A program made the translations under genes and the position numbers. This document shows positions 25,561 through 35,998 of a stretch of DNA of 64,000 nucleotides, in pieces. Within the stretch, counting starts at the first letter, position 1, and the number at the start of each line of letters is the position of its first letter. The DNA comes from Clarireedia homoeocarpa (taxonomy: Eukaryota; Ascomycota; Leotiomycetes; Helotiales; Rutstroemiaceae): contig LNKV01000073.1 in the NCBI GenBank assembly GCA_001465935.1, forward strand, positions 1 through 64,000. Reading direction: 5' to 3'. The notes beneath the pieces were generated by a model that was given only the letters and a program-made list of their open reading frames with translations, was not told where the DNA came from and ran no database searches.

Positions 25561-26203
25561 AGCTAGCTATACAGTATATAAAAAAAAACAAAAAATTTAT
25601 ACAATATAATACGAATGAATCAATCAGTATTCTCTTTTTTATATATATAAAAGTTGTGTTTTTCGTTTTTTCCTACGCTGCGCTACTCTGCTCTGCTCTG
25701 CTGTGCTGTGAGTTTAGTTTAGTTACAGTTAGACTGGGCTGGGCTGAAGAACACTCTACTCTACTCTGCTCTACTCTACTCTACTTTGCTGATATGAAAA
25801 AGGGCTACGCTGATGATATGTATGTATGTATGTATGTATAGCGGCTTTCATTCATGCATGTTTTACAGGTAGGGAGGTAGGTAGCTAGCTATGCTGGAAG
25901 GAAGGAAGGAAGGAAGAAAGGGAAAGTTTGCTTTTCGAACGCTGCGAGCGAGACTTGTATTGTATTGTCATTGTCATTGTCATTGTCATTGTGGAAGGTA
26001 GGTAGATACATTGATTGGAAAAAGACAAACAACAGAAATAAGTCATCCTTTCAGACAAGCGGACAGACGGAGCAGCCAGAAGGGCGCGTACAAAAGAAAA
26101 CGAACAGGGGGGAAAAAATTGTTAAATTATCGACTGCCTATCTATGTATGGATGAATGGTATCAAGGTTCTGCCGGGCTGAGATCTAGAAGTTGGTGATT
26201 TTT

Positions 26204-26234
<31 letters not shown>

Positions 26235-26263
26235 AACAAGGATAATATGAACCCTAATCCCAT
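25561..26263. other. Low-complexity 3' flank of the ammonium transporter gene
   Basis: Short arrays include CTCTG/CTCTACT tracts at about 25686-25790, (GTAT)n near 25818-25840, (GGAA)n near 25893-25915, (GTCATT)n near 25966-25991 and (GA)n near 26205-26235. The segment next to 26264 probably carries the transporter's 3' untranslated region. No gene is supported. Confidence 0.6.
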
Positions 26264-27978
26264 CTAATGTTTGTCGATATCTTCACCCGCCACCGATGAT
26301 CTCTGCTTCTCATGCTGCGGCGAAGGAGTACTACCGTGTTCGCGGCCTGAGTACTTGCTTGCGGTATCGCTCATGTCGTTAAGGACCTCACGGGTAAGCT
26401 CAACGTAATCGTACGCGAACTCACCAATCTCCGCATCATCGATACCGAGGATTTCCGCCTCTTCGCTTGCGCGGAGGGAAAGCCCTGGGATGAGGTTCAT
26501 AACGAAGAGAATGATGCAGGTTCCGCCGAAGGAGTACACGCCACCGGAGATGGAGTCCGCGAGTTGGTAGCCAAGCTGGACCCAGTGATGGTTGAGCCAT
26601 CCACCGGGGATCTCGGTGAAGCCATCTAGATGCGCTATGTAGTCTGCGGCGAAGAAGGCAGTGAGGATATTGCCGATGAAGCCACCGACGGCGTGCTCGG
26701 CGAAGATGTCGAGGGCGTCGTCGATGCCGAGGACGAACTTGAGTTTGGTGGCGTAGTTAGCGCCGGCGGCACCGACGACTCCGTAGATGACGGCGGCCCA
26801 AGCGGGGACGAAGCCGGATCCGGGGGTGATGGCTACGAGACCGGCGATGACGCCGGAGCAGAAGCCGACGGTGGACCATTTACGCTCGAGACGGTAGTCA
26901 AGAACACACCAGGTGATACCTCCAACACAAGCGGCCAAGTTGGTGACGACGGCTGCCATAACAGCACGCATGTTGGCTGCGAGAGCGGAACTATGGTCAT
27001 GTTAGTATGATGCAATTTGTCTGAGATGTGGTAAAACATGGGCCATCTTGTGTTTTCGGGACTCCCACTTACCCAGCATTGAAACCAAACCATCCAACCC
27101 ACAGGAATACAGTGCCAATAACAATATGTGTGACGTTGTGAGGGCGATAGTTCAATTCATGAGTACCGTGTCCACGACGTTTGCCCAGCATGATACTGTA
27201 AGCAAGAGCTGCCGCACCCGAGGAAATATGCACTGGAGTTCCACCAGCAAAGTCGAGACCGCCCATCTTGAAGACCCATCCGGCAGAATTCCATGTCCAA
27301 CAAGCAATTGGGTCGTAGATGATGGTCGACCAGACGAACATGAAAACGATGGAGGGAAGCATGCGACCACGTTCGGCAACAGCACCGACTGCGAGTGCGA
27401 CCGTGATGGCTGCGAACATACCCTGATAGACGGCAAAGAGAAGATCGGGGATCTTGGCGGAACCAACAGAGGGAGCTGCGAGGACATTTCGGAATCCGAC
27501 TAGGTTGAGCTGTTAGTCTTAGACCGTCTCATGGTCGAATCTTGTACTCACAGTTCTCCAAATCACCGATATATTTGCCAGCAGTGTGGGAGAAAGCCAG
27601 CGAGTAACCCCAGAAGAACCATTGGAAGGAAACTACAGCTGTAGCCATGACTGAGAGCCAAATCAGGGATAACGCAGACTTCCTTCGAGCCAAACCCGAG
27701 TAGAAGAAACTAGAATTGCACAATTAGCCATGGTCGCACAGAGATTGAAAGTTTGCGATTGCACATACCCAACACCTGGAATCATAAGAAGCACAAGTGC
27801 TGTGGAAGTAATCATCCAAGCAATATCACCAGGCTATTGTAGAAAGTCGCGTCAGTACCAAATCCCGTTGGACCACTTCAGAGGTTGGGATATATCTTAC
27901 ATCGTACCAGATGTTGAGATCCTCCGTCAAGGAATCTCCACCGGTCATACCGGTTCCATTATAAGCAGGTAGCGACAT
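26264..27978 (-). CDS. Ammonium transporter (AMT/MEP family)
   Basis: Plasma-membrane channel-like carrier for NH4+/NH3 uptake. Five exons, 27978-27901, 27833-27769, 27709-27552, 27499-27073 and 26990-26264, give 484 residues, the family norm. All introns have GT-AG ends and keep the frame. About 11 membrane segments are expected. The family signature DFAGGTPVHISSGAAAL sits mid-protein, and FFYSGLARRKSALS and FQWFFWGYSLAFS mark the second and third helices. The C-terminal cytosolic tail contains LGIDDAEIGEFAYDY, the region linked to trimer cross-talk and gating, and ends in a Ser/Gln/His-rich extension. Whether this is the high-affinity sensor (Mep2) or a bulk transporter paralogue cannot be decided here. 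Two GATA-factor-like sites lie upstream. Confidence 0.96.
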
Positions 27979-28109
27979 GTTGGATCTCCTGCGACTCAGT
28001 CGAGTATAAAGCAAGCTATGTGCATAAATCGAAGTAGTTGTTTAGATGGGTAGAGGAAGGGAAGATGGGCGAGAGATGAGGCTGAGTTGATGGTGAATTA
28101 GTAGTATAT

Positions 28110-28240
28110 AGATAGGCGCAACGAGATGGGTAATAGGTGAATATAAAAGTGAAGTCGGGCGTCGAATCGGACGAGAGGGCTTCTTGTGGCAGATTAAGTA
28201 TATTGGAAGATATGGGAAAGGGTTGGGGCGGCGAAGATAA
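28110..28240. promoter_or_regulatory. Two HGATAR motifs upstream of the ammonium transporter
   Basis: AGATAG at 28110-28115 and AGATAA at 28235-28240 lie 130-260 bp upstream of the start codon. HGATAR is the binding site of AreA/NIT2, the nitrogen-derepression activator that commonly controls ammonium transporters. Paired nearby sites are typical, but six-base motifs also occur by chance. Confidence 0.35.
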
Positions 28241-28275
28241 TCGGGTGAGGAAGTCTGAGTTTCCGAGGGAGATTA

Positions 28276-28347
28276 AGATTGAAGCTTGAAGATTGAAGAT
28301 TGAAGATTGAAGATTGAAGATTGAAGATTGAAGATTGAAGATTGAAG
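28276..28347 (+). repeat. 7-bp tandem repeat (TTGAAGA)n
   Basis: About nine near-perfect copies of a 7-bp unit (AGATTGA in another register), 300-370 bp upstream of the ammonium transporter start codon. Confidence 0.9.
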
Positions 28348-30970
28348 CAATTCCCAGTCAAGGGAGTGATTGAGTGAAGAATTCACTCTTGACGCTCTGG
28401 ACACGACGGGGACGCACGAACAAGGGAAAAAAGAAGTCGAGGTTAAAGGAAGGAGGGGATGGAAATAGTTTTATGTGACATGAATGGCTGGCTGCCTGCG
28501 ATGCGAGGTAGCATTTGTGTGGCCGCTCGCAGTCCGAGTCCATACGAAGTAGTCGACCATCACAATCCACGCACGCGCTTGGCGAGTTCTGGGCCGTGAG
28601 ATGTGTGGGTGATGCAGCACTAGGAAGACACAGGAAGACACAGGAAGACACAGGAAGACACAGGGAAGACACAGGGAATCCAAATAAGGATAAACAAGGG
28701 TGAGTAGGGCAGGGACAGGGAGGCGGGTAAAAAGGCTGGCCCAGTGCGGAAGTCAGCCCACCCACACGGCCATTTCCCTTGCGAGTATTTTGTATTTTGC
28801 TTTGTACGTTGAAGTCTACATTGCTCTCACTCTCACTCTCACTCTCCATCCTCACTCTCACTCTCACCCTCACTCGTACTCTCACTCACCCTCACTCTCA
28901 CCCTCACTCTCACCCTCACCCTCACCCTCACTCTCACTTATCAGGTGGGTAACCTTCCCTGCTGACCCGGGGCAATCTTTCTCAGGGCTCAGCAGTTGAT
29001 CCGTTCCCTTTATATGTTGTAAAGTTGGGCCGAAGCAAGTTGAAGCTTACCACCAATTAATCCGTCCCTTTGCATGTTCGCAAACCTAGCACTCGGGCAC
29101 TACCAACAACAGATATCGGGTGAAATCCTTATTCGGTGATTTGAACGCGTGTAGAAAGTTTGGGGGGCCTGATAAGTAGTAGTTATTGGGACGGCGAGAT
29201 ATCTTTTGGTTGTTTATCCCAAAAGATTGATTCATCATCCCTTCATCCCTTCATCCCTTCATCCTTTCATCTCTTGGTCGTTTCTCGCCCTCAGGATTCC
29301 TCGGCGGCGATATGAGGGAAATATAATGGTGCTCTATGCTCTTGGCTCAACCACCACCACTACCACCGCCCTGTTACAGTCTACGGGAAACACGAATCAC
29401 AAATCCTCATCCACACTGAGCCAAAATAAAATCAAAAAAGTAAATTCCAACGCCCCAGGGTATTGATGTCGTACAGGGATTCTTTTCGGAAAAGCTCTTT
29501 CTTAACACGGTTAGCTTGAAACTGCAGAGATAAGACGTTTGCATATTCAGGTACTCGATCTTATTGGTCGCTTGGCTGGTCGCTCGTTCGATCAGCCTAC
29601 TATGTATGTCAGTTGTTCCAGGGGGGGGGGGGAACTTGTCGCTAATAAAATGAACGGGCGCGGATCTTGATGGGGAAAACAACGTGCGAGAGGAGTCCGT
29701 CTGTCGTTGCCATGCTACTTGATTTCAGATCTTGGCGCATGCAAAGAACCCTCACTAATTTGGGGGGGTTGTTTTTTTTGGCTGAAATAGAACCTAGGGG
29801 AGGGGGGAGGAGGTTTGAGGATGATGAGGAGGAGGAGATGGGGAGCTGAGGAGATGAGGAGAGGAGAAGATGAGGAGATGAGGAGAGGAGGAGAGGAGGA
29901 GAGGAGGAGACAAGAAAGAGAGAATCAAGAAAAAGTCGAAAAATGGTAAACTCCTATTAGATGATACCTAATGTACTGTACGAAGCGAAGTAATATAAGC
30001 TTGAAATATAAAGTTACAAAGTCATGTCCCATTGCGGCGTTGAATATACTATTTTGACTTTACTGGATGAATTGATTCATTCCTCTTGCATGTACTACCT
30101 TGCCAACATATGTTGTACCACAGTTGGGCTCATTTCAATATACGAATCACCTTTTCAGTCCTTTGCCACAAGTTACTTCGCAGCCATTCAACTACCCACC
30201 TTACCTATACAAACATACAAGTATACATACCCTCCCGCCGTCCTCGCCCAAACCCACAGACCACGACCCCAAACACAAGATGACGAACGATGCCATGCAA
30301 GTAAGTACAGTACAGTCCAGTACGGTCCAGTATCCATCTACCTCGTCCATAGCATAGCGACTATATCTGCAATGCGGGAAAACAAAAGCAAGCCTCCTTT
30401 CGGATATGAAGGCACAATTGGCATCCAATAAGCACCCGGGGAGGGAAGGGAAGGGAAAGGGTACTGTACCATCCATCGATACTTGTAAGTTATGTACATG
30501 GAATAAGGAAGGAAACTCATACCGAATCACGGTGGATCGCTTCATCAGCAGATCCATCATCGAATCAGCGCTCGACCTTTTATCAGTGGCGTCAATCTAC
30601 GTTTCGCACTATCCAATACGGATGAGAAATGCCCGCTCTGTCTTCCTGTTCGATGAAGCCGTTTTCTAGAATACTTTCTTTTTTTCGCGATTTTTCTTTT
30701 TTTTGGGGGGGGGGGAGGGAGAGGTTTGCTTGGTGGTGTGGTGGTGTCCGTCCGTTGGTGCCCATGCAACCGCAAGTACTCCTGCATAATGACTAGGAAA
30801 AAGGTCTTGCTAGGGGAGGGAGGTACTGCAGTACTGTACCTGCCGAAGTACGAAGGGCTTGTAAGTTGTAGGGCAAACGTCACAGCAAGTGAAATCCCCC
30901 CTGGACGCCGAAACGTTTATGAATATAATTTCTTTTTGAAAGACCGAGTCGTTGTTCAACTTGAAACTAC
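28348..30970. other. Intergenic stretch with microsatellites
   Basis: No gene is supported between the ammonium transporter promoter and the kinase relic. Repeats seen: a 10-bp unit AGGAAGACAC at about 28622-28677 (four to five copies), (CTCACT/CTCACC)n at about 28820-28938, G-runs at about 29621-29632 and 30703-30713, and purine-rich GAGGA tracts at about 29800-29925. Short open frames are not domain-bearing. Confidence 0.55.
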
Positions 30971-31674
30971 TCATAAGCTTTCACCTTCCACTTTGGCCTT
31001 TCTACTTTCAGAAACTCCTCCTTGTGTACTGGTCCTGTTTGAACAAAGAAGGAAGTCCTTCTTCGACAACCAAGGGTGGTCCATGGTTTCCTTGACAGAA
31101 ATACGCTCTTCTGGTTTCCATCTCAGTAATTTATCCTTCCCAAGTGATTTTTCATCTTTCCCACACCGTTCATCATGGCTCGGGTAGTTTCCCGAATGCT
31201 TGTGCAGTAAGATCTGTCAATTTATCAGAGCGTAGCCGGTTTAGTAGAAACAGCTCAAGGCCTACCTCTGTGGTAGGAGCCTCATCGAAGTGATGCTTGG
31301 ACCGGCAATCTGTAAGACGAGACAGATATGCCGACCATTAGGCCCCTCGATCATGAAGTTGTCTAGTAGTGAAACAACATGGTCTTCTCCAGGATGGCTT
31401 TTACTCTTGGAGTTCTTCGCAAATTCCTGTAGAACCTTCAGCTCTTTGCAATCTTGACGTGCATTTGCTACTATGATTTTCAACGCAACATAGCGTTCGG
31501 TAAGTTCGTCTCGGGCTAACCAGATGGTTGAGAGCCCTCCATATCCTAGTTTGTGGATCATCTTATACCTACCTTCTATCCTTCTATTTCATCTCCGATA
31601 TCAGGAGAATAGTTCTCGATTTCCTCAATGTCATTAAGCGCTGAGGGCCGATACTGACGAATAAAAGCAGCCAT
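30971..31674 (-). pseudogene. SRPK-like protein kinase, broken
   Basis: Two pieces of one fungal SRPK-like kinase lie in order on the minus strand. The N-lobe piece begins at an ATG at 31674 (MAAFIRQYRPSALND) and continues through HKLGYGGLSTIWLARD, the ATP lysine in VALKI, and GPNGRHICLVL, to about 31270. The C-lobe piece contains LTAQAFGKLPEP and LRWKPEERISV...DHPWL, to about 31050. The middle, with the HRD catalytic loop and the DFG motif, is absent. Further lesions: an 8-bp tandem duplication (CCTTCTAT twice, 31572-31587) shifts the frame before the glycine loop, two consecutive TGA codons stand at 31175-31170, and another is at 31154-31152, where the family has Trp. Inactive as a kinase on this evidence. 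Confidence 0.8.
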
Positions 31675-33851
31675 CGTAACCTTGAAAGAGCAGAGTAACT
31701 AATGTTGTGGAATCCCCGCCCAATAGACGCTGGTGGCGTTGCCGAAAGCAAGCCGTAAGTTGATCATCTAGCCATCACCATGCAAGACAACGACGCACGA
31801 TGGCGCTCTACTGCCATATCGATCTCACAGGTCGATAATTGTCCATGCATTCCAACCACTGTGAAGAGTAGAAACCACTTACTAAGCAGACATGTAGTCA
31901 AACAGCGCGGCAATCAAGATCGATCTTCCTAGCCGCGGCAGGACTGCTCCCAATTTGCCACTATATCTCTACAATTCTAAGCAGTATATCATTTTATGAA
32001 CCTCGAAGTTAAACCGGTTGTTTCCGTCCACGATTCATATCCACCAGAAAACCCGGACAGCTCTAACCAGGAACTTATTCACGCAAGCCCTTCCCCAAAT
32101 GAACAGCAGTGCAGTACTACAATTTAGTCAAGCATATGCGGCAAGGAGATTTTGCGGGTTTCAACTTGCTTTCCCTACCGAGTCGGAAGTGTACAAATGA
32201 AAATCTGGATTCATTCCGGAAGCTTTTCCCAACTCATACCATGATCCGTATTTTTGGCTATTCCGGGCCCTGGATGGATATTTCCCACCCATTCTACCGG
32301 TCTCTCCTGCTTATTTGAGTGGAAGGGACTTTATTTTGTTACAGCTCTACGGACTAGATATCCATCTACGGAGGACCAGACTCTGTATGATAATCGAGAG
32401 ACCGAGAGACCGAGAGACCGAGAGACAAACAATTTCTGGATACTCGCAACATCACTGCATGTTGTTATTTCCATCATCCTACTTCGTACTATTGAAAAGT
32501 CACTCCATAAGTTAGTGGTGGTGAAGTATCGACTTAATCCCCACCAAACCACGCGAAGGATTCACCCTAACCCGGACGGACGCTATTCCCACTTTCGGGA
32601 TCCTCACCCGCGCCCGACCAGCACCCCCAGCCTTACGTTAAGACGGCACAGATTGGCCGAGAGATAAGGAATAAGATGATATCTTTTCGCTCCAACATCG
32701 GCTCGATTCTGACAACAAAGATTAAGTCATCGAAATCCTTTTTCTTATTTTTTTTTTCTTTGGGGCGTTTTCGGTAAATTCTGGAGCTTTGCGAGTCGAG
32801 GGATTTTCGTGGAAATAACCTCTTTCGTCGCGCGGGATGCTCCCAAATCTTCGGTTTAACCTTAAGGCTATGTGTTCGATTCGGAAATAAACGCTTCACC
32901 ACACCCTCCATGCGACGCATAAATGGGCGAGCAAGGGTACGCGGACCTAGGGGGTATGTTGTATGCGGCATCAGCTCTCCCCTGCAGCTCTTGTGTGTGT
33001 CTGAAAACAGAAGATGCCCTGCTTATCGTTGCACAATACAACCACCTCTCAACTGTAGCCTCTTTTGGCCGTGGAAGGATTTACAGTCACAGTCAAAACA
33101 GATAGAGTACCATTTCCTGTGCATTCTTCTACAGCTGAATCTGCATGTTCAAATTCAACCACCTTGGCGATTGAACATGAGGATCGGCTACCCCACGCAT
33201 CGTATCGTGTACTCATCTATCCGTCTCGATTCCCACGCGGCGACTGGTGTTGTCGCATTTTCGATATCACTATCACTTTTCCGTCACGTTTCTCGGCACG
33301 TGCCGATGGGCGAAAGTCACAAGTTGCCGCCAACCAGTCGAAGATAAGATCCCGTGTCTTGGAAAGGGCGGTAGCTATCTTTCGAGGACTGAGGCTGTAG
33401 TCATGTGAGAGCGGTTAAAAAAAACTCTATTTACGATCTTGAAGAAGACGGGTAGATGCGATAGAATGGCATCTATCTATTCTGAGCGGATAGTACAAGC
33501 TATTCCTAGGATTATCAGATGGCCTCTACGTAATACAAAGTTCCACAAATGTTACTCGGGACTTTGTACGCCAGTCCTTCGGTTTTCCCGTCAAAGATAC
33601 CTGCAAATAGCTTCAATGAGCAATTTATTTGGGTAGACTCTGACTTTCCTCGCCAGTATACATACATACAATGAGGAACTTGGGTTTTTTTTCCTCAAGT
33701 CTACTAGGATGCACTCCAGCTTTCAGCCAGGCTTCTCACATCTTCTTTTCATTCTTTACGTTCACGTCTCTCTGCGTTGTGAAACTTTCACCACATAGCT
33801 GTGGTTACATACCACAGAACCCAAAGAGGGATGCCTGCAGTTCTAGGGAAC
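31675..33851. other. Intergenic, no recognised gene
   Basis: 2.2 kb without a convincing gene on either strand. A short GAGACCGA tandem lies at about 32395-32426. Open frames of 100-150 codons here have no recognisable motif and no supporting splice structure. Given the relics on both sides, parts may be decayed coding DNA too diverged to identify. Confidence 0.45.
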
Positions 33852-34290
33852 TTATGAAGTCATTATATAGGCATGGCCGGCCCCAATATGCTGGGTTATG
33901 TTCCTCGGAACCACTATCTCAAGCAAGGTGCCGTAAGAAACACAGTCTTCAAAGAGGATCTCCCTGCCATTGAGCCCACTTGTGCCCTTTTTTGTACGGT
34001 AGTCAATGAAGTCGCGTATATCTGACAGTTGACAACAATTTGTCTTGTTAAGCTGATTTGAGTATACCTCCCAAATTGCTCTCTCTTGTACTTTGTCCAA
34101 TTCTGTAAACTTAAAGGCGTAGTTGCATCTTGATAATATAGCAGTATCGAATGTTCTGATTCGATTGGTTGTCATTATCAAGATACCTTTGAAGTACTCG
34201 AGTTCTCTGAGTATAACTATAGCAATTAGCAAGAACTAATAATAGACTAGATCTCTAGTAACTCACTGGAGATGAATGCATTACAAGAAG
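33852..34290 (-). pseudogene. AAA-ATPase fragment
   Basis: The minus strand encodes a piece of the AAA module found in large fungal AAA proteins: NAFIS, then LRELEYFKGILIMTTNRI, then FDTAILSRCNYAF, ELDKVQERAIW and GLNGREI. These match the region from just after Walker B through sensor 1, the arginine-finger segment and the start of the lid. A 50-bp intron (34266-34217, GTGAGT...CTATAG with GCTAAT) is still recognisable and joins the two coding pieces in frame. Upstream of about 34290 the frame closes in AT-rich DNA, so Walker A and Walker B are missing. Downstream, homology fades after about 33945. This is a truncated relic rather than an enzyme. Confidence 0.7.
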
Positions 34291-34576
34291 TTGTTGGTTA
34301 ATTCTTGGTTTATATATCTGATTAAAGACCTTTCGAGCTTTTGCTCTACGATACCTATTAAATATACCTTGCTATATATTCTTAAATCAGATTAAGTTAA
34401 ATCCAATCAAGTGAATATATATACTACTCGATATCAGAACATATATTTGAATATCAGCAATATCATTTATTTAGGATCTAAAATTAAAAAAAGAAATACA
34501 GAAACATGGCATGATTTAAAAGCTATAGAAATGCAAAAAATTATTATATATAGTTTTAAATAAAAATTATTCAAGC
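34291..34576. other. AT-rich spacer before the 5S gene
   Basis: Very AT-rich DNA next to the AAA relic. It contains TATATATAG at about 34545-34553, 24-32 bp upstream of the 5S start, the position of the TATA element that fungal 5S genes need. Confidence 0.5.
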
Positions 34577-34695
34577 ACATACGACCATAGATCAAGGAGA
34601 AATGGGCATCCCGTCCGCTCTGCCATACACAAGCCTTGAATCGGTGGATTAGTAGTTGGGTGGGTGACCACCAGCGAATCCCCACTGTTGTATGT
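34577..34695 (+). rRNA. 5S rRNA gene (diverged copy 1)
   Basis: 119 bases, starting ACATACGACCATAG and ending CTGTTGTATGT. The ends pair as helix I (nine pairs including one G-U). The internal control region AGTTGGGTGGGTGACCACC and the following AGCGAATCCC are intact. The middle (from about base 15 and from 60 to 75) differs clearly from the usual fungal 5S as I recall it. It also differs from copy 2 at 39379-39498, including one missing base. A TATA-like element lies upstream and a T7 run about ten bases downstream can serve as pol III terminator. Expressed variant or recent pseudogene cannot be decided from sequence. Confidence 0.8.
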
Positions 34696-35727
34696 TCTTT
34701 ATTTTTTTCTTCTTTTTCTTTCGCTTATTTTGCTCCGCTCAGTGATCGATCCATCTTGCATCAAGGCCTGGGAGAGGAAGTGTCGGATCAAGGTTGCTTT
34801 AGTCACTACACTATGTTTTTGTGGATTAGGCTAGATTATTACTGATTGCTTTCAATCATTCTACTTTCAGCTACGTTCGACTGCCCAATCAGAAGCGGAC
34901 ACAAGACTGCACGTAACTACCCTTGTGTATATAAATCTTTCCAACCTTTAGATTTTTTTTGATGTAGTAATTAGAGAGAGTAGGATAGAGAGGAGTGATA
35001 ATAAGGGAAGTGATGATTAGACTTCGATTCGGGGCACCACTATATCACACATAGGGATACGAAGTGCAGGTTGAATTGAGTCTGATTCTCTCTAACTAGA
35101 ACTAACTAGGTGGAAGCTCTAAGCTCCTTATATAGCCCATCTCTCCCGTACTAGAAGTGCTCTCCTATACTAAAAGCGTTGGAGTCATGAATTGGTAATT
35201 CATATGTACTGGATGGATTCACTTTTATCCGACAGGAAGAAAAGTGGAAGGAATACTAAGGAATGTTTGTTCTAGGTGATGTGTAAGAAGATGCTGGATA
35301 TAGGAGAGCTGAGCTGAGCTGGTGTTTCTATTTTCTAATATGACTTGGCTTGCTTGCTATTGGATGTAATGTGATAGTTCTAGGATTACTGTTCGCAGGC
35401 AAGTAAGTGATCGTTTGGTGGGTTCAGTATGTATGTGGATTATACTACATACTGTACATCCTACCACTACATATATATATCATCACCACACACACTCACT
35501 CGTCCTGTGAAGCTTGATCCTCAATCCTCGCCCACCCACATCCTCTTTTCAATTCTCCCGGCTAACTATCCTCAGTCTAAGAATAAATATTCATTCACTG
35601 CTTATGTGCTCCTTCCTGTTTCTACACCACAGTCTTGAACTGAAAAATAAGTATACAAATAGCCTCCTCCATCAGGATTACCCACCTTCAGGACTATTCT
35701 ACAGGCTCACATTTGGCAAGCTAAGAA

Positions 35728-35759
<32 letters not shown>

Positions 35760-35998
35760 TATGTGCCCATTCCCGCCACAGCGATGACCTCATCTACATT
35801 ACAATAAAAATTACAATTGCTAGATATAGCAACGACAAATCGAACATCGTTCAGAAGACGTCAAATCAAGTTGTTCGAGAAAGAAAGACAACCCGCTGGC
35901 TGGTTACCCCTAATACCACTCAATATCGTCTCACCTTGGATAACATATACTCACGCATATATTGAAAGAACAGGAATCTGATCATATTCTTCTATTGA
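34696..35998. other. Intergenic, 5S copy 1 to HET gene
   Basis: 1.3 kb with no gene supported. A (CT)n(GT)n compound microsatellite lies at about 35729-35762. The part adjoining 35999 is likely the 3' untranslated region of the HET gene. Confidence 0.5.

Noticed and set aside
34291..34576. AT-rich DNA as a RIP-degraded transposon
   Set aside because: The stretch is too short, and no terminal repeats or transposase or reverse-transcriptase remnants are visible.
34636..34845. Frame beginning MNRWISSWVGDHQ, repeated on the other strand near 39438
   Set aside because: It is the 5S rRNA internal control region read as protein. The two matching frames are what revealed the 5S pair.
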